Notes under the pieces: generated by a model | What the model saw: only the letters and a program-made list of their open reading frames with translations | Told to the model about the DNA's origin: nothing | The model's database searches: none | Made by a program: the position numbers and the translations under genes | NCBI RefSeq assembly: GCF_013386115.1 | Contig: NZ_JACAOR010000001.1 | Location: 586,639 to 650,638 of the forward strand | Reading direction: 5' to 3' | Length of the DNA: 64,000 bases | Source of the DNA: Pseudomonas gingeri | GTDB taxonomy: Bacteria; Pseudomonadota; Gammaproteobacteria; Pseudomonadales; Pseudomonadaceae | Shown here: positions 17,809-25,550 of the stretch, one piece after another | Layout of the letters: each line of letters opens with the position of its first letter | Position numbering within the stretch: position 1 is the stretch's first letter

Positions 17809-19116
17809 TCAGTTCATGTAGAAGCCGAACGCGCCACCGCTGCGCGGTCCGGCGGAGGCCGTGGTGGTACTGCCCGGCATGCCGTCCAGGGGCGTCGCCA
17901 GGGTGCGGCCGCGCACCGGTTCCACCAGATACGGGGTGATCAGGATCACCAGTTCGGTTTCGTTGCGCTGGAAACGCTTGGAACGGAACAGGTTGCCCAG
18001 CACTGGCAGTTCGCCAAGCATTGGCAGCTTGTCGACGTTCTGGCTGGTCTCGCGCTGGAACAGGCCGGCGATGGCGAAGGTCTGGCCGCTGCCGACCTCG
18101 ACCCGGGTATCGGCACGGCGAACCCGGAAGGACGGCACCTGGATCCCGGAAATGGTGACCGGGTTGCTGTCCATCAGGCTGCTGACCTCGGGACGCACCT
18201 GCAGGGCGATCCGGCCGTTGGGCAGCAGCGTCGGGTTGAACTGCAGCGACACACCGAACGATTTGTATTCGATCCCCACCAGGTCGCGGCTGACCGGCAC
18301 CGGCACCGGTACTTCGCCACCGGCGAGGAAGCTGGCGGTCTGGCCGGTCATGGCGGTGATATTCGGTTCGGCGAGGATTTCCAGGATGCCGTTGCTTTGC
18401 AGGGCTTCGAGCATCGCGTCGATGTTCACGTTGCCGGAGTTCAGGCCGGCGCTGATCACATTGCTCGAACCGGCTACCGCATTGGCCGCCAGCGAACCGC
18501 CGGTAATCAGGCCGAAGGAAAAGGTGCCGTTGTTGAACAGCGCATTCCAGTTGACCCCGTAGCTCAGCAGTTCGGAGCGCGAGACCTCGGCGAAACGCAC
18601 GCGTATATTGACCTGGGCCGAGCCCGGATAAGTGGCGCCGTTGACGCTGCTCTGGAAGCTCTGTCCGTGGGGATCGAGCAAGGCGTTCAGGTCGGCGGCC
18701 TCGGCAACGCTGCCGACACTGCCCTGGGCCAGCATCCGGTTGCCGCTGCCGCTGATCCGCGCGCTACTGGCGGGGTGCAGCTCGCGCAAGGGTTGCGCGA
18801 CGGCCTGGCTGCCGGCGCTGATCGCCAGGTTCAGCGACGCCAGTTCCTTGCCGGCGCCGTCCAGGGTGATCAGGCTGGTCTGGCCGACGGCCTTGCCGAA
18901 CACGTAGATCTGCCCGGGCGACACCACCTGTACGTCGGCCACCGCCGGGTCGGCGACCATCACCGAATCCACCGGCGCGCTGAAATGCAGGATGCGTCCT
19001 TCCCCGGCCGCCAGGTCGAGGTTGCCACGGCTGCCGGTGGCGATGTCCTGTGCCGCTTGCAGGCCGGGGGCAAGCAGGATCAGAAGGAGAAACCAGAGCT
19101 GGGGGAATCGTCTCAT
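17809..19116 (-). CDS. cpaC: CpaC/RcpA-like secretin (RhcC2 position)
   Basis: A 435-residue exported secretin: signal peptide to about residue 21, an N-terminal domain with VDSVMVADPAVADVQVVSPG, a BON-like part, and a pore domain with VPVPVPVSRDLVGIEYKSFG and the FQRNETELVILITPYLVEPV end. These are hallmarks of the CpaC/RcpA secretins of Tad pili. Rhizobial T3SS RhcC2 secretins are known to be related to Tad secretins, so this is very likely the outer ring of the T3SS. The start overlaps the sctV stop (ATGA), which ties it to the same operon. Confidence 0.9.
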   Translation of the reverse strand: MRRFPQLWFLLLILLAPGLQAAQDIATGSRGNLDLAAGEGRILHFSAPVDSVMVADPAVADVQVVSPGQIYVFGKAVGQTSLITLDGAGKELASLNLAISAGSQAVAQPLRELHPASSARISGSGNRMLAQGSVGSVAEAADLNALLDPHGQSFQSSVNGATYPGSAQVNIRVRFAEVSRSELLSYGVNWNALFNNGTFSFGLITGGSLAANAVAGSSNVISAGLNSGNVNIDAMLEALQSNGILEILAEPNITAMTGQTASFLAGGEVPVPVPVSRDLVGIEYKSFGVSLQFNPTLLPNGRIALQVRPEVSSLMDSNPVTISGIQVPSFRVRRADTRVEVGSGQTFAIAGLFQRETSQNVDKLPMLGELPVLGNLFRSKRFQRNETELVILITPYLVEPVRGRTLATPLDGMPGSTTTASAGPRSGGAFGFYMN

Positions 19117-21254
19117 GAAGCGTTCGCCAAAGAAGTGACCGAGGCGCCGGCGGTGGTCCGGCGATAAGCGGCATCGGGCAGGCCCAGGGTGACCAGGGCC
19201 TGCAGGTTGTATTCGGTGGTCAGTTCGCGGAACGACAGCACCGGCAGTTCGACTTCCGCCCGTTGAACCAGGCGGCGCATGCCCCGGCGCAGGTCGGCGT
19301 GGACCAGCAACACCGTGCGGTTGTTGGCAGGGAGCTTGTCGCAGGCCTGGCGCAGCTGGCTGATCAGCGCACGATTGACCTCTTCCGGCACCAGTTCCCG
19401 CGCCGGCTCCGGCCGTCGCAGGGCGGCGCGCAGCTGTTCTTCCAGCTGCGGCGAGAGGACAAAGGCACTGATGACCCGGTTGCGGTCGGCGTACTGGTGA
19501 CAGATCTGCCGGGCCAGGGCCGCGCGCATGTGCTCGCCCAGCCGGGCGGCGTCGTTTTCACGGGCGCCCCACTCCACCATGGCTTCCATCAGCGCCCGCT
19601 GGTTGCGGATCGAGACACCTTCGGCGACCACGTGGCGCAGGGTTTCGGCCATGCGCTGCAACGGCACCACGCGCAAGGCCTCCTTGACCAGTTCGCCGTA
19701 GCCGGACTCCAGGCGCCCGAGCAGTTGGCGGGTTTCCTGGATGCCGAGGAAATCCCCGGCATAACGCCGCAGGCTGCGTTCGAGTACCGCGCGCAGGATT
19801 TCGTCGGGAAACAGGAAAGCGCTGCCGGAGCTGCGCAGGCTCTCTTCGTGGCTCGCTTCGACCCACTGCGCCGGACGCTGGGACAGCGGCGAATCGGCTT
19901 CCAGGCCGGGAATTTCCAGGAGGTTCAGGTGGACCGAATCGTCCTGTAGCAGCAAGCGCCCGGCGGGAATCGCGCCCTCGCTGACCGGGACGCCTTCGAA
20001 TTCGATGCGGAAGTGCTCGGCGCCCAAGGCTCTGTCGACATACACCCCGGGGAGCGGGATCTCCACGCCCAGGTCGGCGCGAATCTCATGGCACAGGGCT
20101 TCGATCTTCTGGCGCAACGAATGCAGCGACGAGACTTCGGCCAGGGCCGATCCCAGCACCAGCAGGACGCGGCTGTCGGGCACCGCTTCAGGCACGGGCT
20201 CCAGTGACGTTTCGACGTGTTCCTCGCTGATGGTTTCGACCGGTTCCTCGACCGGCTGGGCAGCTCCCGCGCGTTCACGGCGATGCAGGCCGAGCACCAC
20301 GCCGCCGATGATCAGCGCCAGGCCGATAAAGATCGCCGAGGGGAAGCCCGGCAACAGGCTGACCCCGGCCAGGATCAACGCGGTCAGGATCAGCGCCCGC
20401 TGGCTGGCGCCCAGTTGCCGGAGAATCTCGGTGCCGAGGTCGCCCTGCACGCCATCGCTGTTGACCCGGGTCACCACGGTGCCGGCGGCTACGGAGATCA
20501 ACAGCGCCGGGATCTGCGCGATCAGGCCGTCGCCCACGGTCAGCAAGGAATAGGTGTGCACGGCGCTGGCGAAGCTCATGCCGCGTTCGAGCATGCCGAT
20601 GAGCATCCCGCCCAGCAGGTTGACCAGGAGAATCACCAGGCCGGCAATGGCATCGCCCTTGACGAATTTCATCGCGCCGTCCATCGCGCCGAACATCTGG
20701 CTTTCCCGCTCCAGGCGCGAGCGCCGGCGGCGTGCCTCGGCCTGGTCGATATCGCCGTTGCGCAGGTCGTTGTCGATGCTCATCTGCTTGCCGGGCATCG
20801 CGTCCAGGGTAAAACGCGCCGCCACCTCGGCCACCCGTTCGGCACCCTTGGTGATGACGACAAACTGCGCCACGGTGATGATCAGGAACACCACCAGGCC
20901 GACCACCACCTGCCCGGCGATCACGAAGTCGCCGAAAGCCTTGACGATATGCCCGGCGTTGCCGTCCAGCAGGATCAGGCGCGTGGTGGTGATCGACAGC
21001 GACAGGCGGAACAGCGTGCTGAGCAGGATCAGCGGCGGCAACGCGGAAAATTCCACCGAATGGGAAATGTAGAACGCGACGATCAGGATCAGGATGCTCA
21101 GGGCGATGTTCAGCGCGATCAGCATGTCCACCATGTAAGTGGGCAGCGGGATGATCATCATCACAATTGCCATCAGCATGAACGCGACAATGATCACGTC
21201 GCTGCGCTGGGAAGCGCGCCGGGCCAGGTTGTTGAGTTGCTGGCTGAAGTTCAT
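19113..21254 (-). CDS. sctV: T3SS export gate protein SctV
   Basis: FlhA/YscV/HrcV-family protein of 713 residues. About eight membrane helices occupy residues 20-340, including the conserved VKGDAIAGLVILLVNLLGG region and a FHIPEP-like cytosolic loop with TLDAMPGKQMSIDNDLR. A four-part cytosolic domain follows that forms the nonameric ring receiving substrate-chaperone complexes. The start overlaps the stop of the small TPR gene, and its stop overlaps the secretin start. Confidence 0.97.
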   Translation of the reverse strand: MNFSQQLNNLARRASQRSDVIIVAFMLMAIVMMIIPLPTYMVDMLIALNIALSILILIVAFYISHSVEFSALPPLILLSTLFRLSLSITTTRLILLDGNAGHIVKAFGDFVIAGQVVVGLVVFLIITVAQFVVITKGAERVAEVAARFTLDAMPGKQMSIDNDLRNGDIDQAEARRRRSRLERESQMFGAMDGAMKFVKGDAIAGLVILLVNLLGGMLIGMLERGMSFASAVHTYSLLTVGDGLIAQIPALLISVAAGTVVTRVNSDGVQGDLGTEILRQLGASQRALILTALILAGVSLLPGFPSAIFIGLALIIGGVVLGLHRRERAGAAQPVEEPVETISEEHVETSLEPVPEAVPDSRVLLVLGSALAEVSSLHSLRQKIEALCHEIRADLGVEIPLPGVYVDRALGAEHFRIEFEGVPVSEGAIPAGRLLLQDDSVHLNLLEIPGLEADSPLSQRPAQWVEASHEESLRSSGSAFLFPDEILRAVLERSLRRYAGDFLGIQETRQLLGRLESGYGELVKEALRVVPLQRMAETLRHVVAEGVSIRNQRALMEAMVEWGARENDAARLGEHMRAALARQICHQYADRNRVISAFVLSPQLEEQLRAALRRPEPARELVPEEVNRALISQLRQACDKLPANNRTVLLVHADLRRGMRRLVQRAEVELPVLSFRELTTEYNLQALVTLGLPDAAYRRTTAGASVTSLANAS

Positions 21255-21586
21255 TGTTCGGCCCTCCGCGCCGCCAGGTAACGTTTGAAACACAGGCGCG
21301 CATCGTCTTCGTTGCCGACCACCCAGAGCGCCCGGCTGCGCAGCAGCAATTCGCCGCGGGACTCGCCTTCGAGGTCGCGCAGACGGTCCAGCGCCGCCAG
21401 GGCCCGCACGCCATCGCCGCTGTCGGTGAAGGCCATGGCCAGATTGCGCAGCAATTCGCTGTCACCCGGTGTGACCTGCACCGCGATCAGCAGCATCACC
21501 AGGGCACGCTGGGTCTGGCCGTTGCGTCGGTACAACTCGCCCATGCTCTTGAGCAGCGCGGCCAGGTCTTCGTCTTCGCGGCTCAT
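21251..21586 (-). CDS. Small TPR protein of the T3SS operon
   Basis: A 111-residue soluble protein with about three TPR-like helical hairpins (GELYRRNGQTQRALVMLL, then a repeat around DSELLRNLAMAF and one near SRALWVVGNEDDARLCFKR). Rhizobial T3SS loci carry a comparable TPR gene (y4yS) beside rhcV. Small TPR proteins in T3SSs often act as chaperones for needle subunits or early substrates (YscG-like). Both ends overlap neighbouring genes by ATGA. The exact partner is not evident. Confidence 0.7.
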   Translation of the reverse strand: MSREDEDLAALLKSMGELYRRNGQTQRALVMLLIAVQVTPGDSELLRNLAMAFTDSGDGVRALAALDRLRDLEGESRGELLLRSRALWVVGNEDDARLCFKRYLAARRAEQ

Positions 21587-21942
21587 GACACCTGCACCTC
21601 GGCGCGCTGTTGTTCGAGTTGCTGGCGGGTTTCGATTTCCTCGCGGATAAAGTCCTCGGCCATCTCCCGCACCTGCGGTTCGAAATCCAGGGCCGGGAGA
21701 ATCTGTTCGAGCACCCGCTCGAGAATTTCCAGCGAGCGACCGTTGCCGAACAGCTCGGGGCTGACGCTCGACGCCGCGTCCGCTTCGCTGGTCTGCCCGC
21801 GCAGGGCCTGGCGGGCACGCACCTCGCGCTTGCGCAGGACCGCTTCGAAGCTCGCCGCCTGCCGCTGGCTGACCGCGTTGACGCTCTGGATCGGGGCGGT
21901 TTTGTCGGTCAGTGGCACTGACGGACGATCGACAACTCTCAT
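21583..21942 (-). CDS. Unrecognised T3SS operon protein (119 residues)
   Basis: I do not recognise this protein. It has 119 residues, no signal or membrane segment, an N-terminal polar part and a charged helical C-terminal half with Glu/Gln-rich stretches (AEDFIREEIETRQQLEQQ). It lies between sctD and the TPR gene, 28 bases after sctD, and its stop overlaps the next start, so it is surely translated with the T3SS genes. It could be a partner or client of the TPR protein (for example an exported subunit), or a diverged sorting-platform protein. Confidence 0.6.
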   Translation of the reverse strand: MRVVDRPSVPLTDKTAPIQSVNAVSQRQAASFEAVLRKREVRARQALRGQTSEADAASSVSPELFGNGRSLEILERVLEQILPALDFEPQVREMAEDFIREEIETRQQLEQQRAEVQVS

Positions 21943-21970
21943 CGTTCACGCTTCCTTCGGGTGGCGCAGG

Positions 21971-22921
21971 TCATAAGGTGAAGGTGAAGCGTTCTTCGCC
22001 ACGGGCGAGGACAACCTCGTTGTTTTCAATCCGCTCGATCACCCAGTTGTCCGCTAGCGCCGCACCGGGATAGAGGCGTTTTCCGGAATCGTTGACCACA
22101 TAGGGATTGGCGCCGAACCAGACGGCCTGGAAACGCACCCGCGGTGTCGCCACGCTGTCGCGCACGCTGACGTTCTGGTGCAGGACGAAGGTACGGCCAT
22201 AACGGCTGTCGAAGCCCTTCTGTAATGCGAGCCATTGCGCTTTCTGCGAAGCGTCGTACGATCCCTGGACCAGCAACTGGTCATCCTTGAGCTGCACGGT
22301 GATACCGTTCAGGCGGGCTGCGCGCAGGCCGTTGTCGAGATAACCCCTGGCCTCGGCCAGGGTCGCCGCGGGCTGGCCGACGGCGAGAGCCACGGGATCG
22401 ACCACGCTGATCGAATCGACAACCGGTTGCGGCTCGTTGCGCAGGGCAAAGGCCGTGGTGGCGCACGCTGCCAGGAAGCCCAGGGCGGCCCAGCGCCAGC
22501 CGCTGCCCCCGCCCCTGCCCCTGGTCGCCGCGCCGGCAATCGGTGCGCGTGCCGTCGGCGCCGGCAGGGGATCGCCATCGACGGCCAGCCGCAACTCGAC
22601 GGTTTCAAGGAGGATTCGCAGCGGCAGCCGCGTACGGTGGCCATTGCCGCGGGGGACCGTCACGCTGCGGGCGCTATCGCCGATGATCTTTATGTCACCG
22701 CCCAGAGCCTCGATGGCGACATGGACACCGTCGAAACGCAGGCGAAGATGCTCGGCGGCAATCCCCGGATCGCGCAGGATCAGGTCGGCCGGCACGGCGC
22801 ATCCGATCAGGTAGGTCGGTGCTTCCAGGACCAGCGATACCCCCTGATGCACCCCTTGGGTGATGCTCAGAAGCGGCAAACCGCTGGCAGCGCTCGAAGG
22901 TCGGGATATCAGGGCTGTCAT
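21971..22921 (-). CDS. sctD: T3SS inner-membrane ring protein SctD
   Basis: A 316-residue protein with an N-terminal FHA-like cytosolic domain (about 12-115), a Gly/Arg linker, a single membrane helix at about 143-160, and a periplasmic domain to the end. This is the plan of YscD/PrgH/HrpQ/y4yQ, the outer component of the inner-membrane rings, with SctK binding its cytosolic domain. ATG 22921 is taken because the FHA-like fold begins just after it; GTG 22978 and ATG 22939 are in-frame alternatives. The periplasmic part is shorter than in Ysc-type SctD. Confidence 0.8.
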   Translation of the reverse strand: MTALISRPSSAASGLPLLSITQGVHQGVSLVLEAPTYLIGCAVPADLILRDPGIAAEHLRLRFDGVHVAIEALGGDIKIIGDSARSVTVPRGNGHRTRLPLRILLETVELRLAVDGDPLPAPTARAPIAGAATRGRGGGSGWRWAALGFLAACATTAFALRNEPQPVVDSISVVDPVALAVGQPAATLAEARGYLDNGLRAARLNGITVQLKDDQLLVQGSYDASQKAQWLALQKGFDSRYGRTFVLHQNVSVRDSVATPRVRFQAVWFGANPYVVNDSGKRLYPGAALADNWVIERIENNEVVLARGEERFTFTL

Positions 22922-23086
22922 GACTGGACTTACCACCATCAACTCCGCCAACCGCAGCGGGCCATGTAGCGAATGCACCGATCAGGAACAGTGAACCGTC
23001 CGAGGTCGACCTGGGGTCGGCGCCGAGGACCATTCACATCAGATAAGGTGTAAGTTAAGTACTGTTGTGACTGTTGCTTTGAACAG

Positions 23087-23111
23087 GCGAGCGGCGCCGG
23101 GCGCCGCTCGC
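23087..23111. terminator. Strong GC stem-loop between the 53-codon gene and sctD
   Basis: GCGAGCGGCGCC (23087-23098) is followed after one base by its exact reverse complement (23100-23111). It sits 9 bases past the stop of the 53-codon gene and before sctD. No T-run follows on the minus strand, so it may only reduce read-through or protect the upstream message, which would give the small gene a higher transcript level than the sct genes. Confidence 0.65.
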
Positions 23112-23119
23112 GAGCCAAC

Positions 23120-23281
23120 TCAGTTGGACGGACGCTGTTTGGTGGCGTCGAGTTCTGCTTTTTTGGCAGTGGACAATTCAGTGATCTTTGCAGACTTCTC
23201 GATTGCCATATCGAAAGTTGCTTGCATCTTGGCGATTGCTGCGTCTGCGTTGCCGGAGCTTACTGGTGGGACGTCGCTCAT
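23120..23281 (-). CDS. Small 53-residue protein, possible T3SS-exported subunit
   Basis: A short gene with a clear ribosome site (GGAGATATCAA before ATG). The protein starts MSDVPPVSSGNADAAIAKMQ and continues as one amphipathic, Ala/Lys-rich helix ending TKQRPSN. It has no signal peptide or membrane segment. Gene position upstream of sctD, an own promoter region with the repeat block shared with the translocator, and a strong stem-loop behind it suggest a highly expressed T3SS component such as a needle or pilin, or a small secreted protein. I cannot assign a family. Confidence 0.6.
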   Translation of the reverse strand: MSDVPPVSSGNADAAIAKMQATFDMAIEKSAKITELSTAKKAELDATKQRPSN

Positions 23282-23438
23282 TTGATATCTCCTAGTCTCG
23301 ATCAGAAGTTCTTCAGCTGCACGATTGCAAACTGAAAGCTATGCAAACTGCCGGTAATCACGAACGAGGATGGCCTTCTCCTGAACCTGGCCCCGTTGGT
23401 CTGCATGCGTTGCATACTACTCAGGTGAAATTGCCAGC

Positions 23439-23468
23439 GGCTGTGAAAGCTTGTGAAAACTTGTGGGA
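23439..23468 (-). promoter_or_regulatory. Three tandem 10-bp TTTCACA-type repeats
   Basis: Read on the minus strand the block is TCCCACAAGT, TTTCACAAGC, TTTCACAGCC, three consecutive 10-base units about 160 bases ahead of the 53-codon gene. The last unit is identical to 3459-3468 ahead of the putative translocator. A further TTTCACC lies at 23430-23424. The 10-bp phase places each unit on the same face of DNA, as expected for a winged-helix protein bound as an oligomer. Confidence 0.45.
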
Positions 23469-23507
23469 AGCCAATACTTCACAGACAACTAGTGGCAGCG
23501 CACAAGT

Positions 23508-23523
23508 GCATATCCTGATATGC
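23508..23523. promoter_or_regulatory. Palindrome in the T3SS/TetR intergenic region
   Basis: GCATATC-CT-GATATGC is a perfect 7-base inverted repeat. It lies 40 bases upstream of the 10-bp repeat block on the 53-codon gene's side and behind the TetR gene. The rest of the 427-base gap (23282-23708) holds no gene that I can see; it also has AAACCGG-N6-CCGGTTT at 23591-23610. Confidence 0.35.
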
Positions 23524-23640
23524 AACCGGCGAGACTACTCATTATCGGAAATAATCATTCGAGGCAGGACTGATTTGCAGCGGAGGGAATAAACCGGCAA
23601 GCACCGGTTTAAAAAGACTTGTTTGATGTCAATCCACACA

Positions 23641-23699
23641 TTCCGGCTTTTGTGACACAGCCAACAAAACTGTTGGCTGTGTCATCGGTTTTGCCGGAA
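23641..23699. terminator. Nested hairpin behind the TetR gene
   Basis: TGACACAGCCAACA (23653-23666) pairs perfectly with TGTTGGCTGTGTCA (23671-23684) around AAAC. An outer pair TTCCGGC/GCCGGAA (23641-23647, 23693-23699) encloses it. It begins about 10 bases past the TetR stop and is the likely end of that transcript, although neither side has a clean T-run. Confidence 0.6.
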
Positions 23700-23708
23700 A
23701 GCCGTTAG

Positions 23709-24461
23709 TTACTTGATCGCCAACTTTGCATTCGCCTGGTTATTGCCCTGGCGAATCTCGTGCTGGGTTTCCAGTACCCGCTCCAGGGCACTGGCGGCCT
23801 TGTGATCCTGCATCGGCGCATGAATCGCGGCCGACACCAGACTGATCAGCTTGGCCATGACTTCGGCATCGGTGGCCGGCCTGCCGAGGCTCATCGCCTG
23901 CATCAGGAAACGCAGCTCGGTCCCGGCGATCACCCCGGAGATGGCCTTGAGGGCAAATTGCAGGCGCACCCCCACTTCATTGCGCGGCATATCCGGCAAG
24001 GCCAGGGCGAAGGCATTGAAGAAGCGCTCGAACACCGGCTGGTAATGTTCCTTCAGGTATTCCTGGATAAACGGCGACGTGTCGCTGTAGACCCGCCCGA
24101 GGAAACGCACGAAGGACCGGCCTTCCTCGCCGGAACCGGCGCGCTCCAGGCCCATGGCCGGGGCGAACAGCACGCCGAGCAGGGTTTCGCAGTCCAGCGG
24201 GCCGTCGCTCTGCTCCTCGCATTTGGCGAGCAGTTCCAGGCGCTGTTCGTTGAGGGGACCCAGGCGTTGCATCAGCAGTGCGGTCATCAGGGAGTCCTTG
24301 TCCCCGAAGTGGTAGTTCACGGCGGCCAGGTTGACCTGGGCTCGTTCGGTGATCTGGCGCAAGAGCACGGCGTCATAGCCGTACTTGGTAAACAGTGCCT
24401 CCGTGGCATCCAGCAAGCGAGTCTTGGTGACATTGGGAGCGCTGAGTTTCTTTGCGACCAT
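23709..24461 (-). CDS. TetR/AcrR-family transcriptional regulator
   Basis: A 250-residue regulator. The N-terminal helix-turn-helix (about 13-60) contains LLDATEALFTKYGYDAVLLR and the family end AAVNYHFGDKDSL. The long helical C-terminal part would bind a small hydrophobic ligand; its length and style resemble PsrA-type TetR proteins, with weaker certainty. It is divergent from the export operon starting at 24846, so control of that efflux system is the natural guess. The start is ATG 24461. Confidence 0.85.
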   Translation of the reverse strand: MVAKKLSAPNVTKTRLLDATEALFTKYGYDAVLLRQITERAQVNLAAVNYHFGDKDSLMTALLMQRLGPLNEQRLELLAKCEEQSDGPLDCETLLGVLFAPAMGLERAGSGEEGRSFVRFLGRVYSDTSPFIQEYLKEHYQPVFERFFNAFALALPDMPRNEVGVRLQFALKAISGVIAGTELRFLMQAMSLGRPATDAEVMAKLISLVSAAIHAPMQDHKAASALERVLETQHEIRQGNNQANAKLAIK

Positions 24462-24845
24462 AAGTGAGGAGCCTTTGCGAGAAGAAATCTGACCGAACGA
24501 ACAGCGTTTTAAAAATAAATTTGATTTTTTATACCTGCGAAAGCCGCTGAAAGCAAGCCTCTCAAGGCGGTGTCACCCTCGCGCAAGCTAGTTGAAGACT
24601 CACGATTTTTCCGATCGGGGGCGAGGCGAATATGTTTCTTCTTGTCACAAGATCGCCGGCAAAACTCTGCGTATTCCCTGCGCTAGACGGCTGGCGTAGG
24701 ATAGGGATCACGGTTACTATTCAAACAATTTTTTAAAATAAGAAAACAAAACCTGTGCCTACCCCTGCCCCGCAACACGCCTGGATGCCTGAAGCGCACC
24801 AGGGTCGTGGCCGGATCATGGACGAGCCTGCCGGCGCTATCAGCG
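24462..24845. promoter_or_regulatory. AT-rich divergent promoter region
   Basis: No gene is seen in these 384 bases. Two AT-rich stretches (24507-24534 and 24723-24752) stand out from the GC-rich surroundings and probably hold the promoters of the TetR gene and the export operon. I found no clear inverted repeat that could be named as the TetR operator. Confidence 0.4.
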
Positions 24846-25550
24846 ATGACTGAATCGATTGTTCACAAAGGTTTCATTTCCCTGCAAGGCATCGGCAAGA
24901 GCTATCGCCTCGCCGAGCAACCGCTGACCATTCTCAAGGATGTCTCGCTGTCCATCGAGGTCGGCGAAAGCTGCGCCATCCTCGGGGCCTCTGGCTCCGG
25001 TAAAAGCACCCTGCTCAATATCCTCGGCCTGCTCGACCTGCCCAACAGCGGTCACTACCATTTCGCCGGACACGATATCTTCAAGGCCAGCCCGGACCAG
25101 CTGGCGGCCATCCGCAACCAGCAGATCGGCTTCGTGTTCCAGAGCTTCAACCTGCTGCCACGCCTGGACGCCCTCGATAACGTCGCCCTGCCCTTGAGCT
25201 ATCGCGGCGTACCCCGGGGCGAATCACTGGAAAGGGCGCGCAAGATGCTTGCCCAGGTCGGCCTCGGCGACCGTGCCCACCACCGTCCCGCCGATCTCTC
25301 CGGCGGCCAGCGCCAGCGGGTCGCCATTGCCCGGGCGCTGGTCGGCGAACCCTCGGTGATCCTCGCCGACGAACCCACCGGCAACCTCGACAGCAGTACC
25401 GCCCGGGAGATCATGGACCTGCTGCTGGAGCTCAATCGTGTCCGCCAGGTGACGCTGATCATCGTCACCCACGACCCGCATATCGCCGAACGCCTGCACC
25501 GCCAGATCCGGGTCCACAACGGTGTGGTGCACGAGGCCTGCCCGGCATGA
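24846..25550 (+). CDS. MacB-type ABC exporter ATPase
   Basis: A 234-residue ABC ATPase of the LolD/MacB family. Walker A is GASGSGKST (near residue 48), the signature is [15 protein letters not shown], and Walker B is VILADEPTGNLDS. It powers the mechanotransmission-type permease encoded next, whose start overlaps this stop by ATGA. ATG 24846 fits the family start; upstream in-frame sequence is not protein-like. Confidence 0.93.
   Translation: MTESIVHKGFISLQGIGKSYRLAEQPLTILKDVSLSIEVGESCAILGASGSGKSTLLNILGLLDLPNSGHYHFAGHDIFKASPDQLAAIRNQQIGFVFQSFNLLPRLDALDNVALPLSYRGVPRGESLERARKMLAQVGLGDRAHHRPADLSGGQRQRVAIARALVGEPSVILADEPTGNLDSSTAREIMDLLLELNRVRQVTLIIVTHDPHIAERLHRQIRVHNGVVHEACPA

Noticed and set aside
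17379..19116. Part of a separate Tad pilus locus
   Set aside because: No tadA, tadB/C, flp or cpaB gene is present and the secretin start overlaps the sctV stop.
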